Counted from the stretch's first letter, positions 1 through 6,346 are shown. The stretch is 9,619 nucleotides of DNA from WHSM01 sp050701635 (GCA_050701635.1 JBOGDF010000221.1:1-9619); one strand, 5' to 3'. Notes: generated by a model from the sequence alone, not told the origin. Made by a program: numbers and translations.

Positions 1-194
1 TCGCCACCCTCCCGGTGGTACGCCGTCGCGGCCTCGGCGCCGCCGTCACCGCGGCGCTGGCCCGGCACGCTCTCGCGCACGGCGTCGACCTGGTGTACCT
101 GTCCGCCGGCAGCGACGACATCGCGCGGGTCTACCAACGGATTGGCTTCCGCCGGATCGGCACCGCCTGCATCGCCGAGCCCGGCGGCCACTGA
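1..194 (+). CDS. GNAT family N-acetyltransferase, C-terminal fragment
   Basis: The reading frame is open from the window edge (first whole codon at base 3) to a TGA at 192-194, giving the last 63 residues of a protein that begins outside the window. It carries the acetyl-CoA pyrophosphate-binding signature of the GNAT fold (Q/R-x-x-G-x-G/A), seen here as RRRGLGAA near the start. A helix rich in Ala and Leu follows, then a strand (VDLVYLSAG), then the typical late GNAT motif VYQRIGFRRIGTA, in which the Tyr and the GF turn lie near the thiol end of acetyl-CoA. The family transfers an acetyl group from acetyl-CoA to an amine, but the substrate cannot be told from this fragment. The gene converges on the GH92 gene, leaving 47 bases between stop codons, so the two are not co-transcribed. 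Family assignment is firm; specific role unknown. Confidence 0.85.
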   Translation, partial: ATLPVVRRRGLGAAVTAALARHALAHGVDLVYLSAGSDDIARVYQRIGFRRIGTACIAEPGGH

Positions 195-203
195 CCGGCC
201 GCT

Positions 204-233
204 CCGGGAGAGCCCTGGCCCGAGCCCTCCCGG
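204..233. terminator. Candidate bidirectional terminator hairpin between convergent genes
   Basis: Perfect 7-base arms, CCGGGAG (204-210) and CTCCCGG (227-233), enclose a 16-base loop in the short gap between the GNAT and GH92 stop codons. There is no T-tract on either side, so it is not a classical intrinsic terminator. GC-rich hairpins without T-tracts are common at gene ends in high-GC Actinobacteria. Placement between two convergent stops is the main support. Confidence 0.45.
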
Positions 234-241
234 CGGCGGCG

Positions 242-3200
242 TCAGGTGCCGTACGCCTCGAATTCGTAGATCCGGGTGGCGTTGTCGGCGGTCTGGGTCG
301 GGGTGATCACCACCAGCCGTACGTACCGCGCGCTGACCGAGACCGGGTGGTTGGTGACGCCGGCGGTGTTGCCGCGTACCTGGGCCACGGTGGTCCACGA
401 GCTGCCGTCGGTGGAGACCTGCAGGTCGAAGTCCCTCGTGTTCCAGCTCGCCGACTCGCCGCCCGCCTCGGCGTGCCGCACCGTGAGCGAGCTGAGCGGG
501 TGCGTACCCCCGAGATCGACTGTCAGCAGCTTGTTGCCGGACACGCCGGAGCACCACTTGTCCGTGGTGCCGCCGGTGACGCTGCCGTTGACCGCCTTGT
601 CCGGCCCCTCGTTGGTGTTGCACGCGGTGGAGCCGGTGGCCGGCCGGTTCAGCGCCAGGTTGAGCGGGCCGCTGGCGGCGTACACCTCGAATTCGTAGAT
701 CCGGGCGGCGGCGTCGCCGTTGTTGGTCGGCGTGGTGACCGAGAGCCGTACGTACCGGGCGGTACGCCCCGCGACCTGGTGGTACGTACGGCTCGACCGC
801 GACCCCGTGACGGTGGCCGCCGCCGACCAGTTGGCGCCGTCGGTTGAGGTGGCGACGGCGTACGCCCCGGTGTTCCAGCCGGTGGTCTCGCCGCCGAGTC
901 CGGCGTGCTTGACCACGAACCCGCCGACCGGCTGGCTGCTGCCGAGGTCCACGGTCAGCGTCTTGGTGCCGGCAGCGAGCGAACACCATTTGCTGTTGTT
1001 GGACAGCGAGCCGTCCACGGCCTTGTCGGCCGATTCGGTGGTGCCGCACGCCGCCGAGCCGGTGACCGGCCTGCCGCGGGCGAGGTTCGTACCCAGGGAA
1101 GGAGCGGTGGGTTGGGACGCCCCATCGGTGAACGACGGCGGTACGTCGCCCGCGCCGGTCCCCCAGCTCGCGCCCGGTGACGCGCCCATCGCGTACGACA
1201 GGGTCGCGCCGGACGCCAGCTGCGGGTAGCGCAGGTAGCTGCGGCTGGTGCCGGCGCCGTTCAGCGACACGCCCTGCACGTACGGCCCCGAGCCGGTGGC
1301 GCCGATGGAGATGTTTCCGGCAGCGCGCTGGATCAGGATCGAGCTGAACTGCGGGCCGTGCAGCGCGAGCGTGTCGGCGCCGGGGCTGAGCGGGTACATG
1401 CCGAGCGCGGCCCACACGTACCAGGCCGAGGTGGCGCCCAGGTCGTCGTTGCCGGGCAGCCCACCCGGGCCGGTGGTGAACGACTCGGCCATCACCTTGC
1501 GTACCGCCGCGGTCGCCCCGGCCGGGTGCCGCGCCACGTTGTACGCCCACGGCACCCCGTGCTCGGGCTCGTTGCCGATGTAGAAGTACGGCCGGCTCTG
1601 CCCCGCGTTCACCTCGGTGAAGTGATGGTCCAGCCGCTGCCGCACGGTCGGCGACCCGCCCATCAGCGCGCCCAACCCGTCCAGGTTGTACGGCACCATC
1701 CAGGTGTACTGCGAGGCGTTGCCTTCGACGTAGCCGACCTGGCTCGCCGGGTCCAGCGGCAGCACCCAGCTGCCGTCGCTGTTGCGCCGGGTCACGTAGC
1801 TGGACTCCACGCTGAACACGTTGCGCCACCACTGCGCCCGCTGCATGTGGGTGTCGTACGTGGCGGTGTCGCCGAGTGCCTTCGCGAACTGCGCCACCGC
1901 GAAGTCCGACGCCGAGTACTCCAGCGAGTCCGACGGGTCGCCCGGGATGTAGCGCAGGCTGGTGTACGTGCTCTGCCGCCCCCGGATCGGGCTGCCCTGC
2001 ATGGTGCCGCCGGCGGAGGACTTCTTCATCAACGCCAGCGCCGAGCCGGTGTTGAAGTTGCGGGCGCCGAAGGCGTACATGCTGGCGACCACGATCGGGC
2101 CGGGGTCGCCGGTCATCACGAAGTCCTCGTTGGTCTGCTGCGACCACTTCGGCAGCAGGCCGCCCTGCTCTCCGTCGAGCACCATCGACTTCGCGATGTC
2201 GCTGGCTTCGGCGGGCGCCACCAGCGCTATCAGCGCCGCCCAGGAGCGGTAGATGTCCCAGCTGGAGTAGTTCTGGTAGACGGGGTGGCTCGCGGTGTGT
2301 ACGGCGTTGTCGAACCCCAGGTACTGCCCGTTGACGTCGCTGGAGACGTTCGGGCTCTGGAACACGTGGTAGAGCGCCGTGTAGAACTTCTGCAGCTCCG
2401 CGTCGGTGCCGCCGGTGACCTGGACCCGGTTCAGGATCGCGTTCCACGCGTTGTCGGCCGCTGTCTTCACGGCGCCGAAGTCCCAGCCGGCGTTCTCGGT
2501 GGCGAGGTTCTGCCGGGCGTTGGCGACGCTGACGTACGACAGCCCGACCTTCAGCTGCACGGTCTGGTTCGCGGTGGTGTCGAAGGTGACGTACCCGCCG
2601 GTGTTGGTGCCGCTGGTGCTACTTGAACCGGCGGAGACGGTGGCGCCGTTCCAGGTGCCGAAGCCGCTCGGCGTACGGTCGAACCGCAGCGAGAAGTAGA
2701 TCTTGTACGTCTTCGACGAACCGCAGAACCCGCCCGCGGTCACGGAGCCCGACACCTCGCTGCCGCTGATCGACACGCTGCCGCTGCGATTGCCGGTCGC
2801 GCTGCGGCTGGTGTTGATCAGCACGCGTGCGCTGGTCGACGCCGGGTACGCCAACTTCGCCATCCCGGTACGCGTGGTCGCGGTCAGCTCCACGCCGGTG
2901 GCGTACCGGTCGAGCCGGGTTCTGTAGTAGCCGGGCGCGGCGGATTCGTTCGCCTTGGTGTGGCCGGAGGCGTACCCGGTCCAGCCGGTGCCGGGCGAAG
3001 TCCCGATGCCGCCGGTGATCGGCAGGATCGGAAGGTCCTCGTTGTTGGCGCAGCCCGCGCCGTCGAAGTGGGTCAGGCTCAGCGACTCGACCGTGGTGTC
3101 GCGGTAGCGGTAACCCGACGGCGACCCGTTCGGGGTGTCCGGGCTGAACTGCACCCCGCCGAACGGCACCACGGCACCGGGGTACGTGCTCCCGCCGGCG

Positions 3201-3385
3201 CCACCGGGCACCGGGTTCGGCGCGGTGCTGTCGTCGGTGCCGATGAACGGGTTGACGTACCGGGTGAGCTCGAGGGCGGCGGCGTGCGCCGGTGGTGCGG
3301 CGCTCAGCACGCCGCCGGCGGCGACCAGCGCGACGGCCAGCAGCCGGCTCAGGAGACGTGGCGCGGCTGACGGTAGGCGTGACAT
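242..3385 (-). CDS. Secreted GH92 family exo-alpha-mannosidase with two C-terminal F5/8 type C (CBM32-like) modules
   Basis: A protein of 1047 residues, predicted to be exported and to remove mannose from alpha-mannosides (N-glycans or yeast-type mannan); known GH92 enzymes are calcium-dependent. The ATG at 3385 is chosen because AAGGAGG lies 5 bases upstream and a Sec signal peptide follows directly: Arg-containing n-region, hydrophobic residues about 11-29, cleavage probably after AHA (33-35). The catalytic region spans about 40-735 with GH92 hallmarks: NPFIGT (45-50), GGSTYPGAVVPFG (64-76), THFDGAGC (105-112), VEGNASQY (553-560), GNEP (604-607) and GNDD (645-648) followed by SAWYVWAALGMYP. 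By spacing, Glu554 is the likely general acid and Asp647/Asp648 lie in the catalytic-base region. Two discoidin-type modules follow (about 766-903 and 907-1046), likely carbohydrate-binding. The frame stays open for 143 codons upstream, but that part only mirrors the monooxygenase gene. Precise linkage specificity is not determined. Confidence 0.93.
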   Translation of the reverse strand: MSRLPSAAPRLLSRLLAVALVAAGGVLSAAPPAHAAALELTRYVNPFIGTDDSTAPNPVPGGAGGSTYPGAVVPFGGVQFSPDTPNGSPSGYRYRDTTVESLSLTHFDGAGCANNEDLPILPITGGIGTSPGTGWTGYASGHTKANESAAPGYYRTRLDRYATGVELTATTRTGMAKLAYPASTSARVLINTSRSATGNRSGSVSISGSEVSGSVTAGGFCGSSKTYKIYFSLRFDRTPSGFGTWNGATVSAGSSSTSGTNTGGYVTFDTTANQTVQLKVGLSYVSVANARQNLATENAGWDFGAVKTAADNAWNAILNRVQVTGGTDAELQKFYTALYHVFQSPNVSSDVNGQYLGFDNAVHTASHPVYQNYSSWDIYRSWAALIALVAPAEASDIAKSMVLDGEQGGLLPKWSQQTNEDFVMTGDPGPIVVASMYAFGARNFNTGSALALMKKSSAGGTMQGSPIRGRQSTYTSLRYIPGDPSDSLEYSASDFAVAQFAKALGDTATYDTHMQRAQWWRNVFSVESSYVTRRNSDGSWVLPLDPASQVGYVEGNASQYTWMVPYNLDGLGALMGGSPTVRQRLDHHFTEVNAGQSRPYFYIGNEPEHGVPWAYNVARHPAGATAAVRKVMAESFTTGPGGLPGNDDLGATSAWYVWAALGMYPLSPGADTLALHGPQFSSILIQRAAGNISIGATGSGPYVQGVSLNGAGTSRSYLRYPQLASGATLSYAMGASPGASWGTGAGDVPPSFTDGASQPTAPSLGTNLARGRPVTGSAACGTTESADKAVDGSLSNNSKWCSLAAGTKTLTVDLGSSQPVGGFVVKHAGLGGETTGWNTGAYAVATSTDGANWSAAATVTGSRSSRTYHQVAGRTARYVRLSVTTPTNNGDAAARIYEFEVYAASGPLNLALNRPATGSTACNTNEGPDKAVNGSVTGGTTDKWCSGVSGNKLLTVDLGGTHPLSSLTVRHAEAGGESASWNTRDFDLQVSTDGSSWTTVAQVRGNTAGVTNHPVSVSARYVRLVVITPTQTADNATRIYEFEAYGT
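248..1090 (-). repeat. Tandem duplicated F5/8 type C module coding repeats in the GH92 gene
   Basis: Two successive modules of about 138-140 residues share the same skeleton: NLA..RP.TGS.AC at the start, DKAV.GS, KWCS, LTVDLG, GGE....WNT, STDG..W, ARYVRL and RIYEFE.Y at the end. Each holds one Cys pair at equivalent places (780/801 and 922/945), probably a disulfide. At DNA level a 21-base stretch is identical at 256-276 and 685-705, and AGCCGTACGTACCG is identical at 315-328 and 744-757, both at an offset of 429 bases (143 codons). This is an internal duplication; the copies have since diverged in the ligand-loop regions. Confidence 0.85.
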
Positions 3386-3390
3386 CGAAG

Positions 3391-3397
3391 CCTCCTT
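3391..3397 (-). promoter_or_regulatory. Shine-Dalgarno site of the GH92 gene
   Basis: On the - strand this reads AAGGAGG, then CTTCG, then ATG. It is the strongest ribosome binding site in the window and settles the start at 3385 rather than the far upstream start that the open frame would allow. Confidence 0.85.
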
Positions 3398-3442
3398 CCG
3401 GGGTACGGAAGCCGACCGGCTCTGGAGTACGGAGTCGGATGC

Positions 3443-3486
3443 GACAACGTTGTCACCACCGTGGAGACACCATCGAGTGATGTCAA
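3443..3486 (-). promoter_or_regulatory. GH92 promoter with LacI-type palindromic operator
   Basis: The 145-base gap between the monooxygenase stop and the GH92 start holds a perfect consensus -35 box, TTGACA (3486 to 3481 on the - strand). With a 17-base spacer the -10 would be CACGGT (3463-3458), poor but keeping the key A at position 2 and T at position 6. Transcription would then start near 3451. That point lies inside a perfect 12-base palindrome, GACAACGTTGTC (3443-3454), whose central CG and size are typical of LacI-family repressor operators. An operator over the start site of a glycosidase gene implies sugar-inducible repression. No repressor gene lies in the window. The -35 and palindrome are seen directly; the regulator family is inferred. 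Confidence 0.6.
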
Positions 3487-3530
3487 TGTCTACCGCGCGT
3501 GTCTCGGCGAACCGGGCGGTGGCGGCGAGG

Positions 3531-4700
3531 CTAGCGGGGTGGCCGCCAGTCGGCGCCGGCGGCGGTGGCCCGGTCCAGCAGGCCGCTGGGCGCCGCGCTG
3601 AGCAGCGTGTTGCGCGCCCCCACCCCCAACCAGCTCCGCGCGCCGAACACCGCACCCAGCCGCCGGGACTGACGTACCAACCGGGCGGTACGCCGCCGGC
3701 GCAGTCGGTCGTACCGACCAAGGACCGGCTCCAGCGCCGCCGCGGGGCCGAGCTCCGCGGCCAGGGTGCCGAGCGTGAGCGCGTCCTCCAGCGCCAGACA
3801 CGCGCCCTGGCCAAGGTTCGGGGTCATGGCGTGCGCGGCGTCGCCCAGCAGCGCAACGCCACCGCGGCCCACCCGGATCCCGAAGCGGCGCGGCAACGGG
3901 TTCAGATCGGCCATCGGCTGCTGCCACAGCTCGCCCGGCTGGGTGGCCCGGATCAGCTCCTGGATCGGCGCGTGCCAGCCGGCGTACCAGCGCCGCAGCA
4001 GCGTCAACTGGATGTCCGGCGGCTCCGGGCGGGGCGCACCCGAGGTGACCGCGACCCAGTAGACGCCCCGGCCCCGCAGCGGAGTGATCAGGAACCGCTG
4101 ACCGGACCCGATCCACTCCCCCGCGGCCATCTGGGTGGACAGCCGGTGCGGCGGCACCACGGCCCGCCAGGCGGTGTACCCGGCGGCGCTCACCGTCGAC
4201 TCGGGTGCGATCGCCGTACGCAGCGCGCTGTCCATGCCGTCGGCGGCGACCACCAGGTCCGCCTGCCACCAGTTCCGTCCGTCGCTGACCGCCGGGAGCT
4301 CCTCGTCGGCGGTACGCAGCTGGCTGACCGTGACCCCGGTACGCACCTCCACGTCACCCAGCTCGGCGACCAGCGCGTCGTACAGGTCCTGCCGGTGCAA
4401 CGCCAGCGCGGGGGCACCGTACCGGTCGGCCAGGCCGGCGACCCGGGTACGCGCCAACACCCGGCCGTCCGGGCGGCGGATCGCAGTCTCGGTCACCGGC
4501 TCGCCGATCTCGTCCAACCCGGCGCCGATCCCCAGCGCCCGCAGCGCGTGTACGCCGTTCGGCCACAACAGCAGCGCCGCCCGGCCCACCGCCAGGCTCG
4601 GCTCACGTTCCAACAGGGTGACCCGCCACCGGGCGCGCGCCAGCGCACCCGCAACGGCGAGACCTCCGACGCCGGCACCCACCACCACGGCTGTACGCAT
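3531..4700 (-). CDS. FAD-dependent monooxygenase (aromatic hydroxylase / UbiH-like fold)
   Basis: A 389-residue protein, normal length for single-component class A flavoprotein monooxygenases, which use NAD(P)H and oxygen to hydroxylate or epoxidise small organic molecules. The N-terminus has the Rossmann FAD/ADP-binding GxGxxG (VVGAGVGG, residues 6-13), ending in an acidic residue after the second strand (LLERE, 29-33). The DG motif is at AADGMDS (152-158) and the second FAD motif GD at GVALLGDAAHAMTPNLGQG (281-299), with His290 and Pro294 as usual. All three family motifs are intact, so the enzyme should be functional. The substrate is unknown. The ATG is preceded by AGGGG with a 7-base spacer. 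It starts 14 bases after the lgt stop and is probably co-transcribed with lgt. No other tailoring or biosynthetic genes flank it, so a role in a specialised-metabolite cluster is not supported here. Confidence 0.9.
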   Translation of the reverse strand: MRTAVVVGAGVGGLAVAGALARARWRVTLLEREPSLAVGRAALLLWPNGVHALRALGIGAGLDEIGEPVTETAIRRPDGRVLARTRVAGLADRYGAPALALHRQDLYDALVAELGDVEVRTGVTVSQLRTADEELPAVSDGRNWWQADLVVAADGMDSALRTAIAPESTVSAAGYTAWRAVVPPHRLSTQMAAGEWIGSGQRFLITPLRGRGVYWVAVTSGAPRPEPPDIQLTLLRRWYAGWHAPIQELIRATQPGELWQQPMADLNPLPRRFGIRVGRGGVALLGDAAHAMTPNLGQGACLALEDALTLGTLAAELGPAAALEPVLGRYDRLRRRRTARLVRQSRRLGAVFGARSWLGVGARNTLLSAAPSGLLDRATAAGADWRPPR

Positions 4701-4714
4701 CCGCGTACCCCTGG

Positions 4715-5776
4715 CTAGCGGGAGCTGTCGTGGGGCTGTGCGGAATCCTCCGAGCTGTCCCCGGGTATCTCGGGTCCTGCCCGTTCCGGCTCCGCGTCGG
4801 TATCGGCCGGCTCCGCTGCGGCCCCGCCCGCCTCGACCTCGGTATCGGCCTCGGCAGTGTCGGCTGCCTCGGCGGTGTCGGCGGTGTCCGCCGGCTGGCT
4901 CTCATCGGCGTCGAACACCGCGGTCACGATGCCGTCGTCGCCGTACTCCAGACGTTGCTGGGGTCCGTGTACCAGCAGGAAGTACGCCAGCCCGCCGACG
5001 ATGCCGAGCACCGCGGTCCACATGTTCAGCCGGAGACCGAGGAACGCGTGCGCGGTGTCGATCCGCAGCGACTCCACCCAGAACCGGCCCACCGAATACA
5101 TCACCACGTACAGCGCGAACAGCCGGCCACGGCCGAAGTTGAAGCGCTTGTCCAGCCAGAACAGCAGGGCGGCGCCGCCCAGATTCCACAGCGCCTCGTA
5201 CGCAAACGTGGGGTGGAAGGTCTCGAAGTTCTGGTACTGCGGGTCCAGCGTCTTTCGGTGGTCGGCGTCGATCTCGAGCGCCCACGGGAGCGTGGTCGGC
5301 TTGCCGTACAGCTCCTGGTTGAACCAGTTGCCGAGCCGGCCCACCGCCTGCGCGATCGGCAGCGCCGGGGCCAGCGCGTCGGCCAGCACCGACAGCGGGA
5401 TGCCGCGCCGGCGGCACGCGATCCAGGCGCCGAGCGCGCCGGCGAGCAGCGCGCCGGGGATGCCCAGGCCGCCCTCGTAGATCCGCAGCGCGCCGAGCGG
5501 GTCCCTGCCGGCGGCGAAGTAGAGCTGGTAGTCGGTGATCACGTGGTAGAGCCGGGCACCAATGATGCCGAACGGCACCGCCCACATCGCGATGTCGATC
5601 ACGACCCCGGGCGGGGCGCCACGGCGCTGCAGCCGGCGCTCGGTGAGCCAGACAGCGATGATGATCCCGGCGACGATGCACAGGGCGTACGCCCGGATCG
5701 GAATCTCCCAGTCCACGAAGGGAAGCGGGATGCCCCACTCGCTACGGCCGGGGCTGGGAATGGAGGCGACAGTCAC
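4715..5776 (-). CDS. lgt: Prolipoprotein diacylglyceryl transferase
   Basis: Lgt transfers a diacylglyceryl group from phosphatidylglycerol to the lipobox cysteine of prolipoproteins, the first step of lipoprotein maturation in the cytoplasmic membrane. The 353-residue product has several hydrophobic segments (about 28-45, 58-76, 103-120, 126-144, 195-208, 219-230 and 249-269). It carries the Lgt signature GRLGNWFNQELYG (146-158), FHPTFAYEALWN (187-198) and the late GRFWVESLRID (230-240). The EGGLGIPGA segment (101-109) lacks the His found at this place in E. coli Lgt, as is usual in Actinobacteria. After the last membrane segment comes a long tail (about 271-353), with residues 289-353 rich in Asp, Glu, Ala and Thr. 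The start is GTG at 5776, since an in-frame TAG stop lies 30-32 bases upstream (positions 5806-5808) and no other start codon intervenes. No Shine-Dalgarno is visible. Confidence 0.95.
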   Translation of the reverse strand: MTVASIPSPGRSEWGIPLPFVDWEIPIRAYALCIVAGIIIAVWLTERRLQRRGAPPGVVIDIAMWAVPFGIIGARLYHVITDYQLYFAAGRDPLGALRIYEGGLGIPGALLAGALGAWIACRRRGIPLSVLADALAPALPIAQAVGRLGNWFNQELYGKPTTLPWALEIDADHRKTLDPQYQNFETFHPTFAYEALWNLGGAALLFWLDKRFNFGRGRLFALYVVMYSVGRFWVESLRIDTAHAFLGLRLNMWTAVLGIVGGLAYFLLVHGPQQRLEYGDDGIVTAVFDADESQPADTADTAEAADTAEADTEVEAGGAAAEPADTDAEPERAGPEIPGDSSEDSAQPHDSSR

Positions 5777-5784
5777 GAGGCCAC

Positions 5785-5834
5785 ACGCTACCCGGGCGAA
5801 TCCCTAGCCGGTGACCCCGGTCACCTCCTAATGT
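5785..5834. promoter_or_regulatory. Compact divergent lgt/Nudix promoter region with perfect dyad
   Basis: Only 65 bases separate the lgt GTG from the Nudix ATG, and neither start has a Shine-Dalgarno. Toward the Nudix gene, TAATGT (5829-5834) fits the actinobacterial -10 pattern TANNNT and ends 7 bases before ATG 5842. Toward lgt, TAGCGT (5790 to 5785 on the - strand) ends 8 bases before GTG 5776. This is the geometry of leaderless transcripts. Between them is the inverted repeat GGTGACC-CC-GGTCACC (5810-5825), 7-base arms with a 2-base spacer. It would overlap the -35 region of lgt and the spacer of the Nudix promoter. No good -35 boxes are seen. The sequences are seen directly; promoter and operator function is inferred. 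Confidence 0.45.
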
Positions 5835-5841
5835 GCTCATC

Positions 5842-6321
5842 ATGAACTCCCTCACATCCGCGGTCGCCGCAGTCATCACCGACTCCAGCGACCGCGTTCT
5901 GCTGTGCCAGCAGAAGCAGGGCCACCGGCTGTGGGGTCTGCCTGGAGGCAAGATCCGTAACGCCGAGAGCCCGGTGCACGCGGTGGCCCGGGACGTACGC
6001 GAAGAAACGGGCCTGGAAATCGAGCCGGTGGAGCTGATCGGGATCTACCACCTGACCGGCGACGCCTGCGGCGAAGGGCTGCCCGACGTACTGGTCCACG
6101 TGTTCCGGGCCCGGATCGTCAGCGGCGAAGCCCTGGTCAACTCCCCCAGTTGGATCCGTCGCCTCACCTGGGCGGCACCGGACAGTCTTCCGGAGCCGTT
6201 GACCTCGACCACGCTGACCGCGGTGAGCGACGCGGCCGCCGGACGGTCAGGGGTGCTCCGCGACGTACAGCGGGTTGCCGAACCCGAGGTGCCGGAAGCC
6301 GAAGAGGTCGCGGTCGGCTGA
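5842..6321 (+). CDS. Nudix hydrolase, substrate unknown
   Basis: A 159-residue Nudix-fold protein; the family hydrolyses nucleoside diphosphates linked to another group, using divalent metal. The Nudix box G-x5-E-x7-R-E-U-x-E-E-x-G-U is matched at residues 36-58: G36, E42, R50, E54, E55, G57 and L58. Asp51 stands where the box normally has Glu. LWGLPGGK (30-37) leads into the box as in MutT-like members. The C-terminal third is not diagnostic. ATG 5842 is preferred over the in-frame GTG 5833 because a TANNNT hexamer ends 7 bases before it, which suits a leaderless start, and because the GTG would lie inside that hexamer. The gene is divergent from lgt and convergent with trpA, with 25 bases between stops. 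Family is secure. Housecleaning of damaged nucleotides is only one possible role. Confidence 0.9.
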   Translation: MNSLTSAVAAVITDSSDRVLLCQQKQGHRLWGLPGGKIRNAESPVHAVARDVREETGLEIEPVELIGIYHLTGDACGEGLPDVLVHVFRARIVSGEALVNSPSWIRRLTWAAPDSLPEPLTSTTLTAVSDAAAGRSGVLRDVQRVAEPEVPEAEEVAVG

Positions 6322-6325
6322 CCCG

Positions 6326-6346
6326 CCGCCGCGGTCGCGGTGGCGG
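6326..6346. terminator. Candidate shared terminator hairpin between Nudix and trpA genes
   Basis: CCGCCGC (6326-6332) and GTGGCGG (6340-6346) form a 7-base stem with one G-T wobble and a 7-base loop. The hairpin fits exactly into the 25-base gap between the convergent stop codons. No T-tract follows on either strand, so this is a weak call resting mainly on position. Confidence 0.35.

Noticed and set aside
1358..2626. 422-codon + strand open frame opposite the GH92 gene
   Set aside because: The opposite strand encodes clear GH92 motifs throughout. This frame gives only low-complexity Arg/Val/Ala/His sequence.
3386..3814. 143-residue N-terminal extension of the GH92 protein
   Set aside because: The extension is Arg/Trp-rich, overlaps the promoter and the monooxygenase gene, and would bury a good signal peptide. 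The strong Shine-Dalgarno at 3391-3397 marks the real start.
3135..4718. 527-codon + strand open frame opposite the monooxygenase gene
   Set aside because: It is the antisense shadow of a gene with all three FAD motifs. Its product is rich in Arg, Pro, Ala and Gln with no recognisable domain, as expected for out-of-frame high-GC DNA.
3531..5776. Specialised-metabolite gene cluster suggested by the monooxygenase
   Set aside because: No polyketide, peptide, terpene or tailoring genes accompany it; its neighbours are lgt and a glycosidase.
5824..5829. AGGAGG on the - strand upstream of lgt, as a possible ribosome binding site
   Set aside because: No start codon lies at a workable distance downstream on that strand, and the lgt GTG is 47 bases away past an in-frame stop. 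It more likely overlaps the Nudix -10 by chance.
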